Shown here in pieces: positions 1 through 7,639 of a DNA stretch of 10,139 nt. The notes below the pieces were generated by a model, which was not told where the DNA came from, did not search any database, and saw only the letters and a list, made by a program, of their open reading frames with translations. The stretch is from an uncultured Muribaculaceae bacterium (GTDB taxonomy: Bacteria > Bacteroidota > Bacteroidia > Bacteroidales > Muribaculaceae), in NCBI GenBank assembly GCA_910577465.1, contig CAJTMM010000009.1:70005-80143 (forward strand), read 5' to 3'. The translations under genes and the position numbers were made by a program. The stretch's first letter is position 1. The number at the start of each line of letters is the position of its first letter.

Positions 1-1
1 G

Positions 2-106
2 ATTACCGACGGCGCCACCGAATTTGTCGAACTCGGCCCGGGCAAAGTGCTCCAAGGACTCGTTGCCAAAATCGACCGTGCCGTAGCCACCTCCGGCCGT
101 CAATAA
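2..106 (+). CDS. fabD: Malonyl-CoA:ACP transacylase, C-terminal end (partial)
   Basis: Only the last 34 residues are in the window; the reading frame is open from base 2 to a TAA at 104-106. The peptide contains FVELGPGKVLQGLVAKI, which matches the conserved C-terminal strand and helix of FabD, where an E-x-G-P-G-K-V-L-x-G-L segment is characteristic. FabD moves the malonyl group from CoA to acyl carrier protein in the cytoplasm, the step that supplies fatty acid synthesis. The catalytic serine and histidine lie upstream, outside the window. The alternative is an acyltransferase domain of a polyketide synthase, but the stop right after this motif fits the stand-alone enzyme. A terminator follows 35 bases later. 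Confidence 0.85.
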   Translation: MTDGATEFVELGPGKVLQGLVAKIDRAVATSGRQ

Positions 107-141
107 ATCCCTGACACTTAAATACCTCAACAAAAAAACAA

Positions 142-172
142 GGCGGTGCGTCAATTTTCCCGACGCGCCGCC
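142..172. terminator. Bidirectional intrinsic terminator between fabD and the metal permease
   Basis: An 11-bp stem (142-152 with 162-172, one G-T pair) encloses a 9-base loop. An A-rich run at 132-141 lies on the left and a short T run on the right. Read on the - strand, the hairpin ends in a U-rich tract, which suits the permease ending at 197. On the + strand the U run is shorter but probably still ends fabD transcription. Confidence 0.8.
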
Positions 173-196
173 TTTCATATTGAACACCCAGAATCT

Positions 197-1423
197 CTAA
201 TCCACATCAAACCCCGCCGCACGCACGGCATTCACCACCTCCTTCTCATCATGCTCACCATTCACGGTAGCCACACCACTCGACAGGTTCACCGTCACCT
301 CGCTCACACCCTTCACACCGGCGATGCTTTTAGTCACCGCAGCCTGACAATGCGGACAATTCATTCCCTTGATAACATAAGTCTTAGTCATATCTGTAAT
401 TTTTAAATGTTTATGATTCATTCTCTTCACCAACGCCACCAACAATAGCACCGCCAACACTGCCGCACTCGCCATAGACACCCACGACATCTCCTCACCG
501 TGGCAGGCACCGTGCGCACCACCAGGCAACACCCACCACTCACCCGGCAGCAGATAGTCTATCGCGAGTCCGAATGCCATCGACCCCAACACTATCGAAG
601 CCACATATATCATAGCCGACCTATGACCCACCTCGCGCGCTATCAACGTGTACGATGCAAAATTTGCCGCCGGGCCGGCCATCAGCAACACCAATGCCGT
701 ACCGGGCGAAAGCCCCTTCAACATCAGCGACATAGCTATCGGTATCGACCCCGTGGCACACACATACATCGGCACAGCCACCACCAGCACCGCCATCATG
801 GCAAATACCGGACGGTCTCCCAATGCCGCAAAGAAATCATCCGGCACATACACCGTTATCACAGCTGCTATCACCAACCCGGCAACAAGCCAGCCGCCTA
901 TACTGCCCACAAGGTCCACAAAACCATACCGTAATGCATCCACCACCCTGGCTCCAAACCGCTTGCGGTTATCAGGTTCATCCGGCACAGCACACACCGC
1001 ATCTCCGGTCACACCCTCATCCTGCGCACCCCAGCGCCCTACAGCCATACCGCCGAAAAGAGCCGTCGCGAGAGCGGCTATCGGACGCACCACAGCAAAT
1101 GCCGGTCCCAGCAGAGACCACGTCGCGGCTATACTGTCAACACCCGTCTGAGGTGTCGATATCAGAAACGAAGTCGATGCGGCACGCGACGCTCCGCCAC
1201 GACGCATCGCCACGGCTGTCGGCAGCACTCCGCACGAGCAAAGCGGCAACGGCACCCCTATCATGGCTGCCTTCACCACCGCACCAGCTCCGTTACCTGA
1301 AAGATGACGGGTCATCATACGCTGCGACACAAACTCATGAAGCAATCCGGCTATCAGAAAACCAAGCAATATATACGGGGACATCTCCCCGAGCATAAAC
1401 AGCAATGAACGTAATATTTCCAT
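197..1423 (-). CDS. Heavy-metal (Cu/Zn-type) efflux permease with C-terminal HMA domain
   Basis: A 408-residue membrane protein of the DUF318/ArsP-like permease superfamily, closest in layout to the SO_0444-type Cu/Zn efflux permeases. Residues 1-335 contain about eight hydrophobic segments. Loop motifs typical of the family are PLPLCSCGVLP (Cys62 and Cys64), a TPQTG segment near 90-94, and a second half with CATGSIPIA (Cys222) and AGPAANF. A short polar segment near 301-311 is rich in His, Cys and Glu (HGACHGEE) and could bind metal. Residues 346-408 form a ferredoxin-like HMA domain with GMNCPHC (Cys356, Cys359), which could hand soft metal ions such as Cu(I) to the pore. It follows the HMA-AraC regulator by 97 bases, so it is probably under that regulator's control. 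Family membership is clear; the metal is inferred. Confidence 0.85.
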   Translation of the reverse strand: MEILRSLLFMLGEMSPYILLGFLIAGLLHEFVSQRMMTRHLSGNGAGAVVKAAMIGVPLPLCSCGVLPTAVAMRRGGASRAASTSFLISTPQTGVDSIAATWSLLGPAFAVVRPIAALATALFGGMAVGRWGAQDEGVTGDAVCAVPDEPDNRKRFGARVVDALRYGFVDLVGSIGGWLVAGLVIAAVITVYVPDDFFAALGDRPVFAMMAVLVVAVPMYVCATGSIPIAMSLMLKGLSPGTALVLLMAGPAANFASYTLIAREVGHRSAMIYVASIVLGSMAFGLAIDYLLPGEWWVLPGGAHGACHGEEMSWVSMASAAVLAVLLLVALVKRMNHKHLKITDMTKTYVIKGMNCPHCQAAVTKSIAGVKGVSEVTVNLSSGVATVNGEHDEKEVVNAVRAAGFDVD

Positions 1424-1448
1424 AAGGCATAGTCTATTTTTTCATTTA

Positions 1449-1479
1449 CAAAATTACTACGCCACACCATCTACGGTGT
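1449..1479 (-). promoter_or_regulatory. Possible internal promoter and operator upstream of the permease
   Basis: The - strand carries TAATTTTG (1449-1456), a full match to the Bacteroidetes -7 box TAnnTTTG. It would start transcription near 1442, some 20 bases before the permease ATG. No TTG box at the usual spacing was found. Just upstream of the box lies a dyad, ACACC-N6-GGTGT (1464-1479), in the place where an operator could sit. The permease may therefore be transcribed separately from the regulator. The box is short and could be chance. Confidence 0.4.
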
Positions 1480-1520
1480 TATACAATTTCGTCAAAATTT
1501 TCCATCATTCCGCCCGGATA

Positions 1521-2093
1521 TCACACATCCTGCAGCGGCTTGCGCACACCCATGCTGCGAAACTCCGTTGGAGTCATACCGGTATGCTGCTTGAACTGGC
1601 GCGACAGATGCGCCACCGACGAATACCCCGTATCGTAAGCTATCTCCGACAGCGTCTGCTGCCCGTACTTTATCAACTCCTTCACCCTCTCCACCCGCAG
1701 GCTCATGAAATAATTCTCTATAGTCCTACCCTCCATCGACGAAAACAGACGGCTGAGCGACCCATAAGTCACCGACCAAGCCCTCATCTCCTCCATCAGC
1801 ATCTCAGGCAGATTACCGCGCACACCGTCATCGCGGCGCGACATCTCTATCAGCACACGCTTCACCCGGTCCACCATCTCGGCATCCCTCGTCTTTATCA
1901 GCTCAAAGCCCTCTCCGGCAAGCGCGGCTGCTATCTTCGGCAGATAATCCTGCTCATCACCCGCCACATCCACATCGGCACCCCCGAGCCATACCGATTT
2001 CACAGTCACACCCGGCAACTCACACAGCACATTTCTCACACAGTGCACACAGTGCTGGCACACCATATTCTTTATAGCCACAGTCATCTCCAT
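1521..2093 (-). CDS. AraC-family transcriptional regulator with N-terminal HMA metal-sensing domain
   Basis: A 190-residue cytoplasmic regulator. Residues 1-66 form an HMA fold with MVCQHCVHC near the N-terminus (Cys12, Cys15 and an extra Cys18). Residues about 107-180 carry the two helix-turn-helix units of the AraC/XylS family, with LSEIAYDTGYSSVAHLSRQF and then TGMTPTEFR as the second-unit signature. No cupin-type sugar-binding domain is present, so the metal domain is the likely sensor. The ATG at 2093 is chosen because a perfect AAGGAGG (2104-2110) lies 10 bases upstream of it. A GTG at 2102 would add three residues and overlap the MFS stop as GTGA, but it sits only one base from that site. 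Bacteroidetes carry other regulators of this build. It probably controls the neighbouring permease and its own operon. Confidence 0.85.
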   Translation of the reverse strand: MEMTVAIKNMVCQHCVHCVRNVLCELPGVTVKSVWLGGADVDVAGDEQDYLPKIAAALAGEGFELIKTRDAEMVDRVKRVLIEMSRRDDGVRGNLPEMLMEEMRAWSVTYGSLSRLFSSMEGRTIENYFMSLRVERVKELIKYGQQTLSEIAYDTGYSSVAHLSRQFKQHTGMTPTEFRSMGVRKPLQDV

Positions 2094-2098
2094 CACAC

Positions 2099-3256
2099 TC
2101 ACGCCTCCTTCGTTCCACGCTCATAACGGCGGTAAAGACAATACAACGCCACCGCGCTCACCACCAGCAGCGGTATCCCCGCCAGTGCAGGCGTCCGGTA
2201 GCTGTGCGTCACATTTATAGTCCATCCGCCTATGGCCGCTGCCACGGCATTGCCCACATTAAACGCTATCTGTATGCCTGCGGCTCCGAGCATCTCGCCA
2301 CCTTTCGAATATTTCACTATCAGATACTGCAACGGTCCTCCTATGCCAAACAGACCGGCAGTTCCTAAAAACATCAGACAGGCTGACACCCAACCGTAGC
2401 CCGCAAACACATACACCAGCCCCATCACCGGAATCATCACGGCGGCTATGGCACCGCTAACCATCCCGGCAGAATAGCGGTCGGCAAATCGTCCGCTCAC
2501 TATATTACCCGTAAACATTCCAAGACCCGCCAGCGCCATCAGCCACGACAGGTCATCCACCGCAAACCCCGATACCTTCGTCAGCAACGGATCTATATAG
2601 CTGTACCAGCAGTACAACCCCGTCTGTCCGAAAAACACACCGCTCAGTATCAGCCACGGAGCCAAATTCCGCAGAAACCTGAACTGGCTCTTGAACCCTT
2701 CACTCTCCACCTTGCCCACCTGCGGAACCCACAGATGCACAAACACCAACGTCACCGCCGCGCTCAGCGCCACCAGCCCGAAGGTCACCCTCCACGACAC
2801 ATTGTCGCTCAAAAACGTACCCACAGGCACACCCACTATCGTAGCCACCGTCATACCGGCAACCATCACCGACACAGCCCGCGCCTGATGACCCTCATCC
2901 GCCAATCGCTGCGCCACTATCGCGCCTACACCGAAGTAAGCTCCGTGCGGCAGCCCCGACAGAAATCGCGCCGCCATCATGCACCAGTAGTTAGGTGCCA
3001 GCGACGTAAGCAGATTGCCGCCAAGTATCATACCGGCCAATAGCACCAATATATTCTTCAATGGCATCCTCCGCAATATTATAAGCGTCGGGGCACCTAC
3101 CGCCACACCGGTCGCATACGCCGATATCAGATGACCCGCATCGGTTATCGACACCGACAGCTCCTCGGCAAGATTGCCCAATATGCCCATTATCACAAAC
3201 TCGGCTATACCCAAGGCAAATGTACCGAATGCCAGGGCAACAATACTCTTCTTCAT
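2099..3256 (-). CDS. MFS transporter, AraJ-like DHA1 family
   Basis: A 385-residue inner-membrane protein with about twelve hydrophobic segments, the usual size for a drug:H+ antiporter. The N-terminus MKKSIVALAFGTFALGIAEF and the segment SWRVTFGLVALSA match AraJ-like exporters. GRFADRYS, near the middle, resembles the loop motif A (GxxaDRxG). Such proteins export sugars, drugs or metabolites; the substrate cannot be told here. ATG 3256 is preferred over an upstream GTG at 3280, because the family starts at MKKS and AGAAGG directly precedes it, although with no spacing. It is the first gene of the cluster. Its TGA (2099-2101) abuts the regulator start region, which implies translational coupling. 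A link to metal resistance rests only on this position. Confidence 0.85.
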   Translation of the reverse strand: MKKSIVALAFGTFALGIAEFVIMGILGNLAEELSVSITDAGHLISAYATGVAVGAPTLIILRRMPLKNILVLLAGMILGGNLLTSLAPNYWCMMAARFLSGLPHGAYFGVGAIVAQRLADEGHQARAVSVMVAGMTVATIVGVPVGTFLSDNVSWRVTFGLVALSAAVTLVFVHLWVPQVGKVESEGFKSQFRFLRNLAPWLILSGVFFGQTGLYCWYSYIDPLLTKVSGFAVDDLSWLMALAGLGMFTGNIVSGRFADRYSAGMVSGAIAAVMIPVMGLVYVFAGYGWVSACLMFLGTAGLFGIGGPLQYLIVKYSKGGEMLGAAGIQIAFNVGNAVAAAIGGWTINVTHSYRTPALAGIPLLVVSAVALYCLYRRYERGTKEA

Positions 3257-3316
3257 CCTTCTTATAAAATAAACATTCACAGCCTACCTTACACAGCCGC
3301 ATCTTGAACGGCACCG

Positions 3317-3324
3317 CAAAATTA
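3317..3324 (-). promoter_or_regulatory. Candidate promoter of the MFS-regulator-permease operon
   Basis: TAATTTTG on the - strand fits the Bacteroidetes -7 consensus TAnnTTTG and would start transcription about 55 bases before the MFS ATG. The upstream TTG element is not evident. The octamer is identical to the one before the permease. Confidence 0.45.
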
Positions 3325-3407
3325 ACCATTTTATCCCATTAATAACGCACCCGCCCCCATCATAGTTCCCCCGCCGCCACACCGTCCCCATCCGCATATA
3401 TGCACAC

Positions 3408-3440
3408 AAAAAACAGGTCGACGATTTTCGTCGACCTGTT
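3408..3440 (-). terminator. Intrinsic terminator of the tRNA-fMet gene
   Basis: A perfect 12-bp stem (3412-3423 with 3429-3440) encloses a five-base loop. On the - strand it is followed by a run of six U residues (3408-3413, overlapping the stem foot). It begins five bases after the encoded CCA end of the tRNA, so it almost certainly ends this transcript. Confidence 0.9.
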
Positions 3441-3445
3441 CTCTT

Positions 3446-3520
<75 letters not shown>

Positions 3521-3537
3521 TTGTGGTTTTGTGAGTG

Positions 3538-3567
3538 CAAAGGTAGGCACTTTTTCCGAATCCACAA
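3538..3567 (-). promoter_or_regulatory. Promoter of tRNA-fMet (Bacteroidetes -33/-7 type)
   Basis: On the - strand TACCTTTG (3538-3545) matches the -7 box TAnnTTTG exactly. A TTG at 3565-3567 lies 19 bases upstream, the spacing known for the primary sigma factor of Bacteroides. Transcription would start about ten bases before the tRNA. This is the best-formed promoter in the window and supports the phylum assignment. Confidence 0.8.
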
Positions 3568-3703
3568 TACATCACCACTTATTTTTGTGTTATTTTATGT
3601 TAACAACCACGCGATACTCCTTCCGCAGCCCATCCATTCCCATCAAGTCCTTAATAAATACAAAATCACCCGCACCACTCATCATAATATGGGCTAATAA
3701 TTG

Positions 3704-3711
3704 TAACTTTG
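3704..3711 (+). promoter_or_regulatory. Candidate promoter of the prolyl oligopeptidase gene
   Basis: TAACTTTG matches the Bacteroidetes -7 box and lies 35 bases before the ATG at 3747. No clear TTG is found 19-21 bases upstream. The four + strand genes downstream may be read from here. Apart from the two divergent promoters, nothing else is evident between the tRNA and this gene. Confidence 0.5.
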
Positions 3712-3746
3712 TCACAAACGAAACCAATTCTAAAAATCACGTAACA

Positions 3747-5876
3747 ATGAAAATCCAACCCATTGTGATGATCGCATCATTGACCGCTACAAGCCTGATT
3801 AGCGGATGCTCCGGTTCTACCGCAAGCTATCCGGTGGCTCCTTCCGACAGCTCTGTTGTCGACGATTACTTCGGAATCAAAGTAGCCGACCCATTCCGAC
3901 CGTTGGAAAATGACACCGCCGAAGCCACGCTGCGATGGGTTGAGGAGGAAAACAAAGTCACCGACGCCTACCTATCCCGCATCCCGTTCCGCGACCGCAT
4001 GCGTCAGCGGCTCACCGAGCTCAACGATTACAAGAAGACCGGGCTCCCGTGGAAAGACAACGACGGCAAATACTACTATTACGAAAACGACGGGCTGCAG
4101 AACCAGTCCGTACTATACCGCACAGACTCCATCGGTGGCGAGCCCGAACTGTTCCTCGACCCCAACCACCTCTCCGACGACGGCACCGTGGCGCTGACAG
4201 GAACATCCCAGAGCAACGACGGTCGCTACACCGCATACACCATCTCGCGCAACGGCTCCGACTGGACCGAAATCTACGTGATGGACACCAAGACCAAGCA
4301 ACTCCTCCCCGACCACATCGAATGGGCAAAATTCACCAATGCCGAGTGGAAGGGCGACGGTTTCTACTATAGCGCATACCCGCGCCCCGAAGAAGGCAAG
4401 GAGTTCTCCAACGCCAACGAAAACCATCAGATTTACTACCACCGCATGGGCACACCTCAGTCTCAGGACCAACTCGTTTACGAGGATCCCGCACATCCGC
4501 TGCACTTCCACACCGCCTGGGTACCCGATAGCGAGGACTTCCTCTTCGTGTTCGGTGGCGGACAAGGCTTCGGACAGTCCATCATGTACAAGAGCCTGTT
4601 GGACAATTCCGGCTGGAAAGTCCTCGAACCCTCGCAGGACTATGAGATTAACCCCATCGGCGTGATCAACGGCACACTCTACGCCACCACCTCCAAGGGA
4701 GCCGAACGCTACCGCGTAGTCATGACCGACCTCACATCGCCCGCTCCGCAGTGGCAGGAAGTGGTGCCGCAGCAGGATGCTGTTCTCGCGGCTGCACAGT
4801 TCTCGGCAGACAAACTCATTCTCACATACGAGAAAGATGCCGCAAGCCACGTCTACATCCACGACCTCGACGGACGTCGTCTCTCCGAGATACAGCTACC
4901 CACCTTCGGATCGGCATCCGTATGGTCGAGTCGTAAATATCCCGACGTATACTACTCGTTCACATCATTCACCTACCCGTCAGCTAAGTACAGCTACGAC
5001 ATGGCTTCCGGTCAGAGCACACTCATCGGCAAGACCGAGATTAAGGATGTCGATCTTGCCGACTACGTCACCGAGCAAGTATTCTACCCGTCTGCCGACG
5101 GTACCGAGATACCGATGTTCATCACTTACAAGAAGGGGCTGGAACGCGACGGCAAGAACCCCGTGCTCCTGTACGGCTACGGCGGCTTCAACATCTCGCT
5201 CACGCCATCATTCTCGGCTAATCGTCTCGCCTGGTTGGAAAATGGCGGCATATACGCTCAGGCAAATCTGCGTGGCGGCGGCGAATACGGCGAACCGTGG
5301 CACAAGGCAGGCACCAAGATGGAGAAGCTCAACGTATTCAACGACTTCATCGCAGCCGCTCAGTACCTCATCGACCAAAAGTGGACCTCCCCCGAATACC
5401 TCGCCATCCAGGGCGGTAGCAACGGCGGTCTGCTCGTAGGTGCCACCGTCAATCTCCGTCCCGACCTCTTCAAGGTAGCCATACCGCAGGTCGGCGTCAT
5501 GGACATGATGCGCTACCACCTCTTCACCATCGGATGGAACTGGGCTTCTGACTATGGCACAAGTGCCGACTCTAAGGAAATGGCGGAATACCTCCTCGGA
5601 TACTCCCCCGTCCACACCATCCGCAACGACGGCACACCTTATCCCGCCATTCTCATCACCACAGCCGACCACGACGACCGCGTCGTTCCCGCTCACTCTT
5701 TCAAATATGCTGCGGCTCTGCAGGCTGCCGATACCGGCAATGCCCCCAAGCTCATACGCATCGACAGCAAGGCTGGACACGGCGGCGGCAAACCAATGGC
5801 TAAAGTCATCGACGAATATGCCGACATCTACTCCTTCATTTTCTACAACCTCGGAATAGACCCCTACAAAAAATGA
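3747..5876 (+). CDS. Prolyl oligopeptidase (family S9A), predicted lipoprotein
   Basis: A 709-residue serine peptidase, the usual length of prolyl oligopeptidases (about 700), which cut short peptides after proline. Residues 1-21 are a lipoprotein signal with lipobox ISGC (Cys21), so the enzyme is probably membrane-anchored on the periplasmic side. No acidic surface-export signal follows the cysteine. The middle, about 80-430, should be the seven-bladed propeller that restricts substrate size. The C-terminal alpha/beta-hydrolase domain carries the triad Ser558 (GGSNGG), Asp643 (DHDDRVVP) and His678 (AGHGGG). It also has Tyr476 in YGYGGF, which in the family helps form the oxyanion hole. The ATG at 3747 is chosen because it starts the signal peptide; the same frame stays open further upstream only by running through the tRNA. 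It may break down host or dietary proline-rich peptides. Confidence 0.95.
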   Translation: MKIQPIVMIASLTATSLISGCSGSTASYPVAPSDSSVVDDYFGIKVADPFRPLENDTAEATLRWVEEENKVTDAYLSRIPFRDRMRQRLTELNDYKKTGLPWKDNDGKYYYYENDGLQNQSVLYRTDSIGGEPELFLDPNHLSDDGTVALTGTSQSNDGRYTAYTISRNGSDWTEIYVMDTKTKQLLPDHIEWAKFTNAEWKGDGFYYSAYPRPEEGKEFSNANENHQIYYHRMGTPQSQDQLVYEDPAHPLHFHTAWVPDSEDFLFVFGGGQGFGQSIMYKSLLDNSGWKVLEPSQDYEINPIGVINGTLYATTSKGAERYRVVMTDLTSPAPQWQEVVPQQDAVLAAAQFSADKLILTYEKDAASHVYIHDLDGRRLSEIQLPTFGSASVWSSRKYPDVYYSFTSFTYPSAKYSYDMASGQSTLIGKTEIKDVDLADYVTEQVFYPSADGTEIPMFITYKKGLERDGKNPVLLYGYGGFNISLTPSFSANRLAWLENGGIYAQANLRGGGEYGEPWHKAGTKMEKLNVFNDFIAAAQYLIDQKWTSPEYLAIQGGSNGGLLVGATVNLRPDLFKVAIPQVGVMDMMRYHLFTIGWNWASDYGTSADSKEMAEYLLGYSPVHTIRNDGTPYPAILITTADHDDRVVPAHSFKYAAALQAADTGNAPKLIRIDSKAGHGGGKPMAKVIDEYADIYSFIFYNLGIDPYKK

Positions 5877-5896
5877 GTTCAATAAGTTAATTCACA

Positions 5897-6835
5897 TTGA
5901 AATACATTCGCACTAAATACCTTTCAACACTTTGCAGCATGACTCTCTCTGTAGCCATGCTGCAAAGTTGCTTTACCGGCATTGAAAGCACCCCTAAGAT
6001 TACGGCTGGGGATGTCCGGCGCGAGAAAATCACATCTCGTCCCGAAGAGTCATATCTGTCCGACATACTCCCGCAGCCCCTCGACAGCTGGCAGCCGGGC
6101 AAACGATTCTACGTCGCCGACAATAAGTTTTCCATCCTGTTTGGCAAGTCATCACCCGAAGCTCAGAACCTGCAGGGACAGACACTCCTCTTCCATCACG
6201 CCGACGAGGTCACATCCATCACCGGCGACAAGGTAGTGCAGCTCTCCTTCACCACACCGGCAGGACGCATCATCACCTACGATACCGGACAGTCCCGCGC
6301 ATCTATTGACCGCGCCATGCAGGTCGAAGTCCCGTTCACTGTCGATATGGACCTCGTCGACTCCGTCGCTACCCGCATCAAGGGACAGCAATACTACGTC
6401 ATCACACCATCATGGTACGATACCGCTCTTCAGTCACGCACCGGACGCAAATTCGTCCCCGTGACCGTCACCGATGTCCTTCCGGGCACAGCTTTCTACC
6501 CTATCCTCCTCAAGCTCCTCGACGAGAACGGTCAACCCTTCTGCCTGCTCATGTCGGTAGGTCATGACATGAAAGCGCCACGCAAATTCGCATCGCTATT
6601 CTCCCTCTCCGACCCTCGGTTACGCTACCCCACTATCACCGATGCCAACTGGCGCAACATCATTCTCGGACGCGTGGCGGAGGATATGACTCGCGACGAG
6701 TGCCGTCTCGCTTTAGGTTCACCGGCCACCGTCGACCGTCGCCCCGGCTACAGCATCATGAGCGAGATATGGACCTATGAAAATGGCATATACCTCATAT
6801 TCGAAGACGGCATCCTTAGGTCATTCCGTCAATAA
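5897..6835 (+). CDS. Predicted lipoprotein with BamE/SmpA-like C-terminus, function unknown
   Basis: I do not recognise this 312-residue protein as a named family. It has a positively charged N-terminus (MKYIRTKY) and a lipobox LQSC (Cys25), so it is probably lipid-anchored. The start is TTG at 5897. An in-frame stop at 5888-5890 rules out any longer start, and the next ATG (5939) would leave only ten residues before the cysteine, too few for a signal. Residues 259-312 contain MTRDECRLALGSPATVD, then a run ending IWTYENGIYLIFEDGILRSF. This resembles the helix-plus-strands fold of BamE/SmpA-type lipoproteins, but the match is by eye only. The middle is beta-rich, with no motif seen. It lies 20 bases after the peptidase and 21 before the next gene, so it is probably co-transcribed with both. 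Confidence 0.75.
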   Translation: MKYIRTKYLSTLCSMTLSVAMLQSCFTGIESTPKITAGDVRREKITSRPEESYLSDILPQPLDSWQPGKRFYVADNKFSILFGKSSPEAQNLQGQTLLFHHADEVTSITGDKVVQLSFTTPAGRIITYDTGQSRASIDRAMQVEVPFTVDMDLVDSVATRIKGQQYYVITPSWYDTALQSRTGRKFVPVTVTDVLPGTAFYPILLKLLDENGQPFCLLMSVGHDMKAPRKFASLFSLSDPRLRYPTITDANWRNIILGRVAEDMTRDECRLALGSPATVDRRPGYSIMSEIWTYENGIYLIFEDGILRSFRQ

Positions 6836-6856
6836 CACCCATCCCCTTCCACTATC

Positions 6857-7618
6857 ATGCGGCTCACATTCCTCGGCACTGGCACTTCTACAGGCGTCCC
6901 GCAGATAGGATGCTCATGCGAGGTATGCACATCCACCGACCCGCGCGACAATCGCATGCGCACTTCTGCGCTCGTCGAGACTTGTGGCAAGAGATTGCTC
7001 ATCGACTGCGGACCCGACTTCCGCACGCAGATTCTACGCGCCGGTAGCCCCTCTATCGACGCCCTTTTGGTCACCCATACCCACTACGACCACCTCGGCG
7101 GCATCGACGATCTCCGCCCTTACTGCTACCGTCCGGGCGGATTCCCCGTCTATTGCCGCAGCGATGTCGAATCCGACATACGCACACGTATGCCATACTG
7201 CTTCGGACCCCTTCACTACCCCGGAGCACCCGTATTCCACATCCACACCATCTCTTCGGACCCATTCTGCATACAAGATATAGAAATCCTGCCGCTACCC
7301 GTCATGCACACCCCGCAGCTCGCCATCACAGGATTCCGCATTGGACCGTTGGCATACGTCACCGATTGCAAGATTATGCCACCCGACACCATTTCGCGTA
7401 TGCAAGGATGCCACACTCTGGTCATTAACGCACTCCGCCATCAGGAGCACCCATCTCATCTGAACCTCCGGCAGGCTATCGACGTTATAAATGCAGTGAA
7501 ACCCCGCAGGGCACTGCTCACTCACCTGTCGCACCACATGGGACTGCACGCCGATGTTTCGGCATCCCTACCCGCAGGCATTGAGATTGCTTACGACGGT
7601 TTCACCATTGAAATTTGA
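6857..7618 (+). CDS. PhnP-like metallo-beta-lactamase-fold hydrolase
   Basis: A 253-residue cytoplasmic enzyme without signal peptide. It opens with LTFLGTGTSTGVPQIGC and GCSCEVC (Cys19, Cys21, Cys24); the cysteines match the structural zinc site of the PhnP branch. The dinuclear metal site is complete: HTHYDHLGG (His74, His76, Asp78, His79), His151, Asp170 in YVTDCK and His223 in LTHLSHHMG. PhnP itself is a phosphoribosyl cyclic phosphodiesterase of phosphonate breakdown, but no phn genes are nearby. The substrate is probably a cyclic nucleotide-like or other phosphodiester, and unknown here. It follows the lipoprotein by 21 bases and precedes a second hydrolase of the same fold by 21 bases. 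Confidence 0.88.
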   Translation: MRLTFLGTGTSTGVPQIGCSCEVCTSTDPRDNRMRTSALVETCGKRLLIDCGPDFRTQILRAGSPSIDALLVTHTHYDHLGGIDDLRPYCYRPGGFPVYCRSDVESDIRTRMPYCFGPLHYPGAPVFHIHTISSDPFCIQDIEILPLPVMHTPQLAITGFRIGPLAYVTDCKIMPPDTISRMQGCHTLVINALRHQEHPSHLNLRQAIDVINAVKPRRALLTHLSHHMGLHADVSASLPAGIEIAYDGFTIEI

Positions 7619-7639
7619 TCGTAACAAAACTCAATAGTC

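Noticed and set aside
1476..2126. Open frame of 216 codons on the + strand
   Set aside because: It is antisense to the AraC regulator, very rich in His and Arg, and shows no recognisable domain.
2991..3329. Open frame of 112 codons on the - strand at the MFS start
   Set aside because: It overlaps the MFS gene in another frame; the MFS frame has clear membrane segments and family motifs.
3412..3440. Operator or recombination site made by the perfect palindrome after the tRNA
   Set aside because: Its place right after the tRNA end and the following U run fit an ordinary terminator, and no integrase or direct repeat of the tRNA end is present.
4113..4862. Open frame of 249 codons on the - strand
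   Set aside because: It lies wholly inside the peptidase gene in antisense and has no family motif; a product of the GC-rich codon use.
5208..5882. Open frame of 224 codons on the - strand
   Set aside because: It is antisense to the catalytic domain of the peptidase and mirrors its conserved codons.
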